The notes under the pieces are model-generated. The model saw only the letters and a program-made list of their open reading frames with translations. It had not been told where the DNA came from and did not search any database. From Paramacrobiotus metropolitanus (taxonomy: Eukaryota; Tardigrada; Eutardigrada; Parachela; Macrobiotidae), in contig NW_026570321.1 in the NCBI RefSeq assembly GCF_019649055.1, forward strand, positions 310,001 through 374,000: a DNA stretch of 64,000 bases. The letters run 5' to 3'. Shown here in pieces: positions 32,659 to 44,938 of this stretch; within the stretch, counting starts at the first letter, position 1, and every line of letters begins with the position of its first letter. The position numbers were made by a program, and so were the translations under genes.

Positions 32659-33508
32659 TACTGATACTATGATGTCTGTGAGTTTCGCATCTGTGAGTTC
32701 TGTCGGTTGTGATATTTGAATTTTGAAGTGTATAAGTAAAAGTCGGGGACAGATGCCCGAAAATAAATAAACTGCGAAGTAAGTTTGTAACTGCACAGTT
32801 ACCACTTGCAGTTGATTACCTTAATTAAACGCATCGTTTGCTCAGTATTGTACATACAAGAGAACGAATCGTTTGCCTAATCTGAAAGGACCAATCTCGG
32901 ATATGGCCCATATATAGCAGTATCTTCATAAGCAATATTTCTCTTTGTAATCTTATAATTTTATGGTAAAATATAAAATATGTACTGAGCAGAGTATTTT
33001 ATGGTATTATAATAGGTGGTTTAGACTAAACCGACTAGTTTAGACTACAGTTAGGAACAACATATAGCACAGTATGCCAGTGCAACACTGCTCGGGGCGC
33101 GTATCAAAGTACAATACAACTGTACAATAAACACTTCGCGAGGCATATCTAATTGTAAGACTTCAGTTTCTGAACCGGTTTAAATATGTTGAGAGCACTG
33201 GGACTTACCATTAAGATGCACTGAGCGAGTACGTACAGACTGTACATAATTATTAATCTTTTATTACCCTTTGCAATCAACAAGTAAGGCGTTCCACCTT
33301 CATTTATACACGTTTTTCCAGGCATGTACTGTGCATTGTACGTAAACGATAAAATCAAACAGGTTTGGAAGTAGTTATTTATGCCCCAGACACACACATA
33401 ACTCAACGACAGCAAGCCACGGTTCAAGTTCGCTTCAGAATTTAACACAGCCAAATTACTGGAACTACGGTGGGGCTAATTACAGTAATTCAGGCTACCG
33501 GAAAAATC
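32659..33508. other. Spacer before serpin C
   Basis: Contains the glycosyltransferase 3' UTR. 32780-33165 is homologous to 22040-22515. The promoter of serpin C is expected after 33170; no clear TATA box was identified. Confidence 0.45.
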
Positions 33509-35109
33509 ATGGTCACCAGCAGCATCGCTCTGGCAAATCAGCAGTTTGCCCTGAATTTATACAGCAATTTGGTCTCAGCTAACGCCATCCCATCGGGTGA
33601 GAATGTGTTCTTTTCGCCATTCAGCATTTTGGCAGCCCTTTCCATGCTCAACGTGGGAGCCAAAGGGGCGACGAGGGATCAGCTTCTAACGGCCACGAAA
33701 TTGAAAAACCTTGGAGATGCCAGTAAGATCGACAAGAGCTTCAAGGACTTATTCGGCAAACTGGACATACACACGCAGGGCGCCAAGCCATCGAGTACAG
33801 CCGCCTCCCCGGACGACCAATGGAAGCGCACAACTGCGTATCTCGCGTTGGCCAATCGCGTGTACCTTCAGAAAGGACTGAAGATTCAGAAGGATTTCGA
33901 TTCGACGTTGAAGACATCGTACAACACGACCTTCGGCCAGGTTGACTTTGCGGGCAATCCGGGCGGAGCTAAAAACCAGATCAACCAATGGGTGGAGAGC
34001 GTCACTAATAACCGCATCAAGAATTTATTTTCCGAAATGTCCAGCGATGTCAAACTGGCGCTGGTCAGTGCGATTTACTTCAAAGCTGAATGGGAAGACC
34101 ATTTTAACAACGAAAACACGCAGGAAGGCGACTTCTTCACTGCCAACGGGAACAGATTGAAGACTCGCTTTATGAAAAAGGTGGATCAGGATGTGAATTA
34201 TGCGGAGTTTCCTGAACTAGCTGCCACTGTTCTTAAGAAGTCTTACGCGGGCAATAGTGCCAGTATGCTGATAATTCTGCCCAATAAGAGGGACGGATTG
34301 GCTGATCTTGAGAAGAAGCTGACCGCGTCGGTGTTTGACAAGACCAAATACCAAAACTATGAAGTGGACATTACCCTGCCCAAATTCAGAATCGAGACCG
34401 ATTATCAGCTGATCGAGACGCTGAAAAAGATGGGCGTCAAGGATGCATTCCAATCGAATGCTGATTTCAGCGGGATGGCCGATCAGCGGCTGAATGTCGG
34501 CGAAGTGGTTCATAAGGCGTTCATTGGTAATAAATTAAGCCTTACGGCTAACATTCGATCATTAAAATACTGTATTTGCAGTACTAGTACTGTACTGTAA
34601 TACTCATTACGACTTACAAGGATGCTGTAGTGAACATGTACGATATGACTGTAATTTCTAATCATACTGTAAGTATGTTTGAACTAACGAACAAATATTT
34701 TTATACTCTTTATAATATAGGCTCTATACAGTTTGTATGTACTAATTTGGGTTTTTATACACTGTACGGTTGTTGGCTAGTATGTACGTGCAAATTATTC
34801 ACTGGGGCTGCTCGTACGTCAGAGATTTTTGGTTCACAAAAATTTCTACATACATTAAGCAGCTTGCGGTCTCTGTGCCATCATCTAGGTTTTACATTTA
34901 TTTTATTTGTTACCTATACAGAGGTGGACGAAAAAGGAACAGAAGCAGCAGCAGCCACCGGTTTGAAAGTGGTGCCGGTTTCCTTAACGATTTTTCCTGA
35001 CGATCTTCAGCGCGTTTTCAAAGCCGATCATCCCTTCTTATTCGCTATTCAGCACGATGAAACCGGAACTGTTCTCTTTCTGGGACGAGTAGCAAATCCA
35101 GCTGCTTGA
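33509..35109 (+). CDS. Serpin C, predicted inhibitory, two exons
   Basis: Exon 1 is 33509-34526 and exon 2 is 34922-35109, together 401 residues. I chose ATG 33509 (MVTSSIALANQQF) because the frame upstream opens with GTG. Serpin motifs include [39 protein letters not shown] (the position where serpins A and B have an intron), [15 protein letters not shown] and LFLGRVANP. The hinge is [10 protein letters not shown] and the loop LKVVPVSLTIFPDD, giving predicted P1-P1' Val-Ser, which favours elastase-like proteases. Lack of the first intron separates it from A and B: either intron gain in their ancestor or loss here. No signal peptide. Its unit 1 counterpart is the pseudogene at 22530-25056. 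Confidence 0.88.
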
Positions 35110-35570
35110 ATCAACCAGCAAAGGCCGACCTGGGATTTCCGCTTTTCTCAAGCTTTTCAAGCTTTAACGGTTTTCTGACGCTTTTCTGTTTTCAGTTTCT
35201 GCTTTTTCAAGTTTTTCTAACGTCATGCCGGCATGACAGTGTTCGTAACTTGTTTTCGCTCGTCTGTTTGTTTAGTTATGACTGTTTATATCTGTGACAG
35301 AAGGCCGAACAGCACTAAACAAACGCTTAATAATACCAGTGCTGTTCCACTTTATAATAATTACTGTCTACAGGAAAGTTGTTCAAGTTTTTATTAAAAT
35401 TTAACTGCCGTAACAACCTCAGCGAAATAAATGCACAAAACACGATGTAAGCCCAAAATTAGCTATGTAGGAAGCTTTAAGGTCAAATCCGTTAAAAAAG
35501 CAGACTTCGGTAAGGTCACGCCATGTTGACTGATATCTGTAGGTGAACAGACCATACTTTCAGTTCTGAA
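35110..35570. other. Convergent 3' spacer between serpin C and THNSL2
   Basis: Serpin C (+) and THNSL2 (-) converge here. The sequence is homologous to 25057-25640. The 'caagcttttcaagctttaac' stretch is present in both. No gene. Confidence 0.5.
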
Positions 35571-38268
35571 TCAGATCATCCTGGATTTTAATTTTCGGTG
35601 GTCCTCGATGCTTTTTCGTAGCACCGCAACCCATTCGTCACGATTTTCTAGTCGCAACACTTTCTGAGGAGAAACTCGAAGTTCATTCAACAACGACTTA
35701 GCCGCGCCGGTATTCTTAATCCCCGCCTCATCCAGTACTTCCGTAAATTTGTCGGGCGACGCTGTGGCAATGCAGACGCACGCGGCTGACTTGCGGCTGT
35801 TCGATTGGTTTGCTGAATAATAATGCAAGGCCGTCGCAGTGTGAGGACACACGACGTACTGATGCTGCTCGAAAACGGTTTTAATCGTCTGCTTGATGCC
35901 TGCGTTCGATGAAGTGTGGCTATGGAAAGTTTCTTTAACCTGCAGATTGTTAAAATTATTGCATCAAAATGGAGAATATTACGGGGCATTTTCTTGCCTT
36001 AGTATGCAGAGTGTCTCCCAAGCGCAAAGCTTTCCCACCATCCACAGCATTAGCGAACTCTTTGGAAAGGGCGGTATCCCCGTTCGACAGCACGTGCAGT
36101 ATTCGTTCAATGTTGTAAGGCATCTAGGCGGTCAGAAATCAAAAGTCAAAAACGGCGTTAATTAAACAAAATGCAGAAGGTGGGCTAGTAAAAGCAATAT
36201 CCAAAACTGGAAATACGGTATTAGCATGAATGGCGAAAACAACAATGCAAAACATGCTGCACCCGCTGAGCGCAGAATATGGTGTACATACCTACATAAT
36301 TGTTCTTATTAATAATACGTACGTACATAATTGTTCTTATTAAATTGTAGTGCACGGATCTGATTTTCATAGTCGAATTACACTGTGCAAGTAAAACCCC
36401 AGTTTTAACCAAATCTACAATATACGCATGTAGATGTATTCATCATGTTAGTATTGTAGATATTACAAGAAAATCCTCGAGTTACACGGTTACACTCCAC
36501 AATCCTGCTTAACGATATGCGCTGATGGTCGCTGTCCGATTATAGGGCCATTAGGCCACAAAACGATTTCCTCAACATTAATAGAACATGCAAATAAAAA
36601 TTAATCAAAAACCGCGAAATCAAACTGACTAAACAACCAACTTTCGCTCCTTCTCTTAGCTAAAACAACCTTCGCTCTAAAATAGTGGAAGTCTACGTGT
36701 AGAAATGAAAGTACATATTATGTATACGAAATCGAATTGTCCATCCGCAATGCAGAAAAGCCCTTATTTATCAATACTTCAAGTATATGTATTTATATTT
36801 AACTTATCAATATACCTGGATGTCCATCGCAGATGCCAAGGTCTGCTTAACACTCCCGGTCATCAGTACACCAGTTTGAATCATCTGATGAATCACATCG
36901 TTATCGTTGGTACAGGCGACCAAACGTACCGGAAGTCCCATGGCGCGAGCAATACAGCCACCTAGACGCACGCACAGTGTTCAGGTCGATCAAAAAAGCA
37001 GCCATATACTCGAATTTAAATTTTAATTACATAAGAAAAAGTTTTTATGTATTTATGTCAAAGGTACAGACGTATTCCACTATTATCCTACCGATCAAAT
37101 TCCCAGCTGCACCAGTCGGTACAGCGATCTCTACAACTTGTCCCGGTTTGGCACCTGACTGGAAATACGCGTAGAAATAAGGCGCGATTTGTATAAGGAT
37201 TCGTGACCAGTTGATGGAGTTCACGTTTGACAAATCGTTCCGCTCCGCGAACTCTTTATCAGCAAACAACGCTTTCATAACTTCGTCGCCATCATCGCTT
37301 GTGCCGGTAACTACACAAAATTACTCCTAGCAAATTTATTAATAATTATTCTATAGCTACGAAGGAACGTGAATCGAGTTAAAAACGGCGATAATCCATA
37401 GTCTACCTTATACGATACTTTATAAATACAAATAGAGCAAATATCTCATACACTTTGAAAATTATTAATATTGCTCTGTGTGCGTGCGCGTATGATGACG
37501 TACAATAGTAGGGAATTATGCTCATAGTTCCCAGCCATCAGAACTTATCGTGAATTGGAAAAACGGCTAAAGGGTAAGTGGTTTCTCACTTACGTCCGAA
37601 CAGATGCACATTCTCGGCAGTTGCGGCCATCGTCGTCATCTGCAGTTCCTGGATTTCTGTCACCCGACCCAGCGGATACATAACAAAAACGTCCATGTGC
37701 GGACTGCCGCGAATAGCCTGGATCGCCGCAGCTCCGGTGTCGCCGGACGTGGAGACAATGATGTTCAAATGCCGCTGCCGCTTCTGCAGGAAATAGTCCA
37801 GGAAGCGTGCGGTGCAAGACATGGCCAAGTCTTTAAAGGCCAGCGTACTACCGTGGAACAACTCCAGTACGCTGCAGTCATCGCTTAACCGCTTCGTCGC
37901 AACCAGGTCGGATTGCAGTTGGCTTAAAATTATTTCTACAGCAAACAGGTACTTCAAGCATCTGACATATGTACGATGCACAAGGGCAGAAGTAGCAGAT
38001 CGAGTCTGTGATTGCTTCACAAATGCAATTACCCTTTCAAGATTACTTGTTTACCTCGAAGCTTGTCATGGGGTATTTCTGTTGGGTCGATGAAGATCTT
38101 GCATATCTCCAGCACGATTTCCGGGTATGACAATGTCATCCATGTCGTAAAGTCAACGGAAGGAATGTGCGTTGGCATGAACAGTCCGCCATCCGGAGCG
38201 TAACCCAGCAGTAAGGCCTCTTCAAACGTGAAGGTTTTCTGGTGAGATCGAGTGCTCCAGTATTTCAT
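35571..38268 (-). CDS. THNSL2: Threonine synthase-like 2, PLP-dependent
   Basis: Six exons on the minus strand join in frame: 38055-38268, 37594-37935, 37092-37310, 36816-36961, 35983-36123 and 35571-35939, giving 476 residues (vertebrate THNSL2 is about 480). It begins MKYWSTR with GYAPDGGLFMP. Key features are HGSTLAFKD, whose Lys106 should form the Schiff base with pyridoxal phosphate, the phosphate-binding STSGDTGAA, IQELQMTT, NSINWSRI and VPTGAAGNL. In animals THNSL2 is not a true threonine synthase; it acts as a phospho-lyase on O-phosphohomoserine or phosphothreonine. The last intron uses a weak CCC|GTAATA donor, the least certain junction. The 3' half is duplicated as a fragment at 25640-27795. 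Confidence 0.88.
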
Positions 38269-40336
38269 CTTCGGGTAAATGTTTTTATTCGTACCTGGAA
38301 ATTAATCAGAGACAAGAGCTCTCTGCGTTACCACCTTTGTAAAGTCCACTATACTTGACCAGCAACATAACCACAGCACATGATTAAATCACGTTTTCAG
38401 CGCACAGATTTTCACGTTTTCACGTTTCATCAGTCTCTACGTGCACTTCTACAGAGTACTTCTACTTGTACAGTCTCTACTTCTATCAATCAAGCGGCGT
38501 GCACCGGTAATTTCCTTTCAGAATTAATGCCACTGGCGCTGATAACACTGCCACTGGCAGATTCTAGGTTCAAGTCCAAGGAGAGATCACGATAACACTC
38601 TGCATAGGGACTGGTATAAGAATTCCCACAGTTGTTCCATTTTCAGGCATTTGTGTGATTGCCAGCAGTTGATCGGCATCAATTTCTTGCATTCACACTA
38701 AGCACTGACACCACTACTCACACTCGCACAGACTTGCAGTGCCTTACAAATACTTATTTGCGTACTCATTTATTTACAATTAATTGCGCAGTATAATTAC
38801 ACACCGCATCATACAGTACTTACAGCCATATCTCTACCCAGTACTCAAAGGGCTAAGATATAATAAGATAAGATATAATACAAAAAGATATAATACAAAG
38901 AGATATGGGCTAAGATATAATACAAAGGGCTAAGATATAATACAAAAAGCCCTGTGAGCATTTCTTTGTATATACCTCTGTATATAATATCTTTGTATAT
39001 TATACTTCTAGACAGAAATAAGAAAAACATTGTTTAAGGCCTATCTTTACATTAAAGCGTACGGTTCAAATTTAAGCCTGTAGCATAAGCAACTTCTAAA
39101 AGTAAAGATTATCAAAATATAAACGTAGCCACGTAGGATGCAGTAGTGAATATGCTCGTTGCTGCACAATACGTCTTATAACTGGACAATGTACCTGTAC
39201 CTGCGTGATTTAGCGTTCAATCAATGTTCATTTATGTAACTGGACAATTGGTCATTTTTCGAAATTTTACTCAAACTGTCGGATAAAGAAATGGCAGGGA
39301 GTTACACAGCAACAAAATCAAGGCAGTCGACCGACAAATAACAAAGCATTTCGTCAAAATTCGTCACCGGTTGTAACATATACTTCGCATGTAAAGTTCT
39401 CGCTGTTCTCTTCGCTATAAAGTCTTTTGTGTGCCTTCGCAGCTAGCGTTCTGGATTAACAGATGTCGATGATGAAGGTCACACTTTTTAAAGTATCATT
39501 GTATACCATGTTGCAATGTTGCAGCGGAGACATGGTGCTGTACAATTTACAAATTGTACAGAAACACGAAACATGTACATTAAGTTCTGTGGAACAAAAA
39601 TACACATTTCCCATGCAACCGGCAACAACGGATCGACTATCAGCCCGACAGGCTGCCGTTAAGCCGGCAACACCACCGACTTTTCCAAAAAAAGTCTACT
39701 CGTACCCATCTTTTATGTGTTATAATACAATACAGTGATCGGAATTCGAATTCCTCGCGGACGGTGCTGCCGGAACGGGAATTTGCAGCTGGACAGTTCT
39801 GTTGTTATGCACAACATTGGCAACCGTAAGGTTTCGACGGTTGCATTCGCTCTTTTCTTGATTACGTATTCTCATATAATTACTGTATATACAATACTTC
39901 TAGAACTTTCATAAGCACCCTGCGATCGCGCACATTTCACTCATCTTAATCGACGACGTGAACCTCATTCAATCTACTCAAAGACAAGTTTGAAAACCTG
40001 ATCTGCACCATGTATGTGACAACGCTGCTGAAACACAAATTGCAATTGATTCTCATTACTCCTACAATATGATAATTATTTTATACAAGTATTACTACCG
40101 TAGTATTACTGCACGAGTACAGCTGCAGGCTCTTGACGCTAATACGGGTAGACTCAGTCGCTAGAGCACATGAGGCGCACTTTTTTGCGTGATGTACCTA
40201 GTTCGCCGTAGCACTACTGCTTTGTGTGCAGTGTGCATAACTTTTATAAGTTTAGGTCTGAAATTTTAATTGTATCTATTACTAGTAAATAGTGCGTCAG
40301 GAGCGGTGATCAGGAAATGCAAGATAATAATATATT
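38269..40336. other. Intergenic, THNSL2 upstream side
   Basis: No gene recognised. It contains an AT-rich tandem repeat at 38855-38952 and otherwise unique AT-rich sequence; ORFs such as 39463-39738 resemble nothing known to me. Confidence 0.4.
38855..38952. repeat. Minisatellite, unit about 20 bp (gatataatacaaagggctaa)
   Basis: Four to five imperfect units, each containing 'agatataatacaaa', in tandem. Confidence 0.75.
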
Positions 40337-41410
40337 ATGATGTTCCAAGCTTGCACACCGCCCAACTATTCAGAGCTAGCCGAAGCGGGTGTTTCTTCTG
40401 CACCACAGTCTGTCGCGGAGAGAATACCACAAAGTGGAGGATCTGAAAGCCAGAACTACGCGGATGGAACGGGCTTGTGTACCCAAGAGCAGCTCAAGAG
40501 AGAAACGTCACCTTGGTGTCCTCGATTTGGATGGGAGAATGTGACTACTAATCGGGATCCGCAGCAAGAAGCGACACAAGAAAATTCCTATTTTCCAAAG
40601 CCGGAATGCAAGCCAGAACCAAAATGGATGCCGGAAGTGGGGCAAAACGCAAGTCGACCTTTCTTAGTTTCCGAAAAGCAAAGCCTGGAAACCAGTCTTC
40701 CTGTACATAACAGAACAACATTTTTTAGCAGGCTCCTCAAGGACCGACAACCGGGAAGGGATTTAGAGAAGGACGGTTCTCACCAGTTTAACGAACTTCT
40801 CGTCATAAAGAATCTATGCGATTCTGAACTTGATGGGGACCAAATGTCAGCAGATGGTTTCGCTAACGATGCCGATGTCCAGGAAGGGGCACACACATTG
40901 CACGCCGAGACGCTCAATTGTGAACTAAATGACACCGAAATGCCCAGTCAAGATCTGCCCGAAAAGATTAGCGAGATCGAATTCTGCCAACAAATAATGG
41001 GGGTTCCTAAGAAAAGAAAAAAGAATCGCGGAAAGTCAGTTAATGAGGAGTTTGAGTTTTACCCTGGGCAGTTTAAATACCCGGAAATCTGTCAACGTCT
41101 TAACCGGCCAAGAGCAACATGGAAAGAGTGGCAAATTAAAGAGAAAGTAGATGCAGTTCGCTGGTTGAAAGCATACCCGGAACACTTTACGGAAGAAACG
41201 CTCAAAGAATGGGCAATGCCGGACGAACAGTTTTGGCAGATGTTTATTGATGGAATTCGGCAGTGTCCCCGGCAGCCGCAATCTGTTCAACCGGCACGAG
41301 AAAATAAACCTGCGTATGAAGCTCTGAGAGCTGCAAACGGTGTAAGATCAACTTGGAATGATGCCACATCATCTGACACCGCTGCAAATCAGGAAATTGA
41401 CGAATTTCAG
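40337..41410 (+). CDS. Trp-rich 'EMPDERFWP' module family protein, copy 4, first coding exon
   Basis: An open exon of 358 codons starts MMFQA and ends at CAG|GTAGGA, a good donor; reading through would add only VG before a stop (360 aa). Order of parts is as in copy 2: LCTQEQLKRETSPW, HNRTTFFSRLLKDRQ, acidic region, basic patch (VPKKRKKNRGKS), then the module (about 41060-41270) reading EMPDEQFWQMFIDGIR-like, here with AMPDEQ. Three positions otherwise near-invariant differ (E to A, R to Q, P to Q), and the second conserved Trp is Arg. It is therefore the most diverged intact module. Similarity to copy 2 extends across the whole exon. Function unknown; a nuclear location is inferred. Confidence 0.65.
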
Positions 41411-41606
41411 GTAGGATGAAAAATTGCGCCTATTTATTATTTAAGCAGTTCGGCGTGTACTGCAGGTATCAGTTTTCCAGTTTAGTTTGCGTGAGGGGAC
41501 ATTTTGCTGTTGAGAAAGTTAATTAGGCCGGTCATCTTTATATTCTAAAAGTGTTGTTGCACTGACCTGATGCCTCAGAGTGATATACCGTAGCTTTCTT
41601 TTGTAG

Positions 41607-42478
41607 CATAAGGAAACTGTGAGCGCACTGCAACACGGACCAAGTGATACTCCAGTAGTTTCTAAAAGGCGAAAGAAGAGACAGAGGAAGCGAAACAAGC
41701 TAGACTGGTTGAAGGAAGTGAAGCCTTTTCAATGGTGTTAACCGCACCCAGAACAGTATAAGAATTTTCGCCGTCTATCGCCTACAACTGCATGGCCAAA
41801 CTGGAATATGAGGATGAAAGTAGAAGCGGTTCGCTGGTTAAAAGCGTTTCCCGAGCAGTTGACGGATAATGAGGTCAAAGCGTGGGAAATGCCGGACGAA
41901 AGATTTTGGCCGGTTTTTGTTAATGGCATTTGGCAGATGCCTGGGCAGGCGCCATCTGCTGAACCAAAAGAAAAGATAATATCGCGTCTGGAACCCCAAA
42001 AGATGCGCAGCGTGTGGAAACATCATGGACGAATGCCATTTCAGTCGAGGCAAAACCGAGGGATGCGAAATCGCATGACAGAATGGACGAAGCTAAGCCG
42101 TTTCAATGGTTTGCACCGTACCCAGAGAAATATAGGAGTTTTCGCCGTCTACCGAATTCGGTGCCAACTAAGTGGCCAAAGTGGACTATACGTCAAAAAA
42201 TGGACGCAATTCGCTGGTTAAAAGCGTTCCCCGAGCACCTTACCGATGCGACGGTAAAAGCGTGGGGAATACCGGACGAACGATTTTGGCCGACTTTTGT
42301 TAATGGCGGATGGTAGTTTCCCGGGGAGGCGCCATCTGCTGCACCGACAGAAAAGGGTAATACATGATACCGCACCGGAAACGCCAAAAGATGTGCAGTG
42401 TATGAAAACATCTTGGACCAGTGCCGATTCGGTTGAGGCTCAGCCAAGTGTGGCAAAACTGCACATGTGGTAAATATG
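41607..42478 (+). pseudogene. Two decayed module repeats downstream of family copy 4
   Basis: After a TTTTGTAG acceptor the phase-0 frame reads a basic stretch (RRKKRQRKRNK) and reaches a TAA at 41739-41741 just where an FQW-F-A-P motif is expected. A complete module follows in the same frame (41742-41945, EMPDERFWPVFVNGIW). A missing G near 41974 then shifts the frame, and a third module follows at about 42093-42313 (GIPDERFWPTFVNGGW), ending in TAG. The expected donor at about 42473 is CACATG instead of CAGGTG. No zinc-finger exon follows within 2 kb. This stretch is not translatable as a unit but documents module duplication within the locus. Confidence 0.65.
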
Positions 42479-44204
42479 GAACCTAAGTATGTACTCGTAT
42501 GTCAGCGGTTCGACAGTTTTGCGTAAATTTACACAGGGAACTGTTATAATTGATTGTGAATGAAAATATTCAAATTAAGCCGATCATCGATCGGAGCGCA
42601 GCGAAGGTCCTCTAATTCAGGCGAAATGAAAACGTGTCTGTCTGTCTGTTTGTTACAGAAGTAACGATGACGTCATACGCGGAAATAAAAAATGACGTAA
42701 TAGTTTTGCTTGATGATGTCCCTGGCGAATACGGATTAAGAGTGGATGTACGCTGTTTATGTATATACACTGTTGTATTGAGAAGCATCGAACTACGCCA
42801 TAGGTCATGAATACGACGAAAACGAATGCGTAAAAACAAAGCTTTTTTAAACCCAAAAGCGGACATGTCTGCTGTGATGATCGAGTGGCTACTGGCAATC
42901 CATCACAGCATATTTTAGCTACTGCAACCACAGATCCGTCCCCAATGTTTTCTAAAACTACCAAAGACTGCCGCCAGCCTGCCAAGGCCTTCGCAACACC
43001 AGTACCTGATTTTTGCATACAGTCGAAATTCTGCAATTTTTCTCCAAAATGCGGTCGGCTGAAAAAGTGAACAACCGCACAACGGCCTCTGCGCCTCGCT
43101 GCAAGCATTTGCCTCGCGGCATGCCCGTGTGTATGCATGTGACCGGCAAAAATCGCACTCCCATTCCCTGTCTCGGAAAAATGTTTTGCTGCTGTATACC
43201 CCATGCCAACAACACCAAAGTGGCACTGGCAACCCTTGGCCCTAATGGTGATACCCAGATCCGGCACATTTCAGATAGTAAGCTGATTTTTCAGGTTAAT
43301 CTGCGGCTTTCTAAATGCCGTCAGTGTATTGGTGTTACCGAGGCGGTAACAAGCTAAATTACAAGAACATAATATGAAAAAGTTTGGCCGATTTAGCTTA
43401 AGCTTTGATATGAGGGAATTTATTACCGGGATGTACAAGGGAATTGTCTATCTGAGCCAAATAATTGTCGAAGTGTAATGGTAACTACCTATCCGACAAT
43501 GGTGACCTAACTGCATTAGTAAATTGAACGGCAGCCTGTATAGAAAACATATGTACAGTACGTCGATAGATTGGGGTGCACAACCGCCCTCATACCGGAC
43601 GCCTATTCTAACACTCGAGATCACGCCTCCCTTATCAGCCAAAATTTCAACGCTCCCACTCTAAATATCTCTTTCTGCCTTTGAGCTGAATTTCAGGTGC
43701 AACGCTAGCCACACGCTTGCTGTGGTTTTAAAAGTTCAGAAATTGGATGGGTGGATTGCCCAGAAATCATGCTTTCCATGCTCTAACCTGGTAGGTATTT
43801 TGGCTAACGGGTTCCAGCATTGTGTGACATTCAGGGCACGGAGCAAAATTCTATACCCTCTGCCAGTTACGGACCACTTTTGGGTGACGTGCTTTTGGCC
43901 ACATACGTTTTTGTCGGTTTACCGACTAAACGTCCACCGGATGTCTTTGACGTCCGAAAGTTTTGGTCGGTAACACATGCACATTCGGACATGCTACCAC
44001 ACTAAATCTGCTATGTTATTTTCTGTTCTGCACATTCAAAAACAAACTTTTCCAAAATTAGCCGTTACAGACACTTTCAGTCTTTAACCCTAATAAGAGC
44101 TGCGCTCCGGTCTACCAATGCACAGTTCGGTGCATTTTCCTAGTATGTATATGTGTATCTTAATGGTTTATCGTTCTAATTGGTTGCTGCAGTAGAGTTC
44201 ATAA
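42479..44204. other. Unassigned insertion-like segment within the copy 4 locus
   Basis: In other family loci the zinc-finger exon and 3' flank follow within 300 bp, but here the flank reappears only at 44205. The segment begins near a GTCT microsatellite (42633-42652) and carries ORFs on both strands (for example 42653-43267 minus, 43013-43357 plus) with no family resemblance that I can see. No clear terminal repeats were found, so an insertion is inferred only from displacement of the flank. Confidence 0.35.
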
Positions 44205-44490
44205 TGACTGCGTTTTTCTGGAGAGGTAAATAAATAATAAGGTAATAATAATGACCTTTGCAGCGGGAGAACCGCCTTGTACAACGCATTGGACAATAAT
44301 AAATGAAAAGGAGCACATATAGAAAAGTGACACGGCCGTCTCTACAGATAAACACATTTGCTAACAGCTTAACAAGGAGTCGAGAATTTCTATGTTTATA
44401 ATTCTGTAAATACAAAATTCAGTAACAATGTAAAAGTTATCGGTAAATGTAAGCGTCACGCTCTGAACTAAAGAGTCATAAGCAGATATT
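44205..44490 (+). other. Conserved 3' flank of the module family
   Basis: 'ggagaggtaaataaataata' at 44220-44239 corresponds to the AATAAA-bearing tail after the zinc-finger exon at 10096-10120, and 'acatttgctaacag' near 44350 corresponds to 10230. It places the original end of copy 4 here. Confidence 0.6.
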
Positions 44491-44938
44491 CTACAAATTA
44501 CAATTTACCGTATTTTATTGATGCGGAAACCGTATCACAACCGCCGTCAGCCAGAATGTCCGAAAGGATTCTTTGAAGGCGGTGTTTGACTCTGTACGTA
44601 TGAACAGCAACTTACTAAACAGTGCGCCATATATTCCCTACTGCTGGACAGACGGAAGTTAACAAAACCAGAATTTGACTGAATACTTTATGATTACGCT
44701 GCAGCAAAACATATTTAACACAGACTTAACTGTTCGGTTACACATGCATAATACATTACTGCGCAGTGTTCACTGTGCAGGTAAGAATAAACATAAAAAT
44801 CACAACACTACGCCGAATGCCCATAATCGGACAAAGCAGCTTGCACATCCAAAACATAAAAAGAACGAACAAATTTTCCGAAGCTGACACAGTGAGTTGG
44901 AATTTAAAAAAACAGTGATTGAGCAATCAAAAATGTCG

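Larger units (their letters stand above)
27801..36125. repeat. Segmental duplication unit 2
   Basis: Blocks are zinc-finger remnant, serpin B, glycosyltransferase 2, serpin C and the 3' exons of intact THNSL2. The right breakpoint is at or next to the 5' end of THNSL2 exon 5 (36123). Because THNSL2 is whole here, its end is in the ancestral context; the novel junction is at about 27795-27819. Confidence 0.85.

Noticed and set aside
38530-38590. tRNA-like B box (ggttcaagtcc)
   Set aside because: The T-stem does not pair fully and no acceptor stem or A box fits; not a tRNA.
42653-43267. 204-codon minus-strand ORF
   Set aside because: It overlaps another long ORF on the plus strand, composition looks non-coding in its second half and no motif is recognisable; mentioned only as unassigned.
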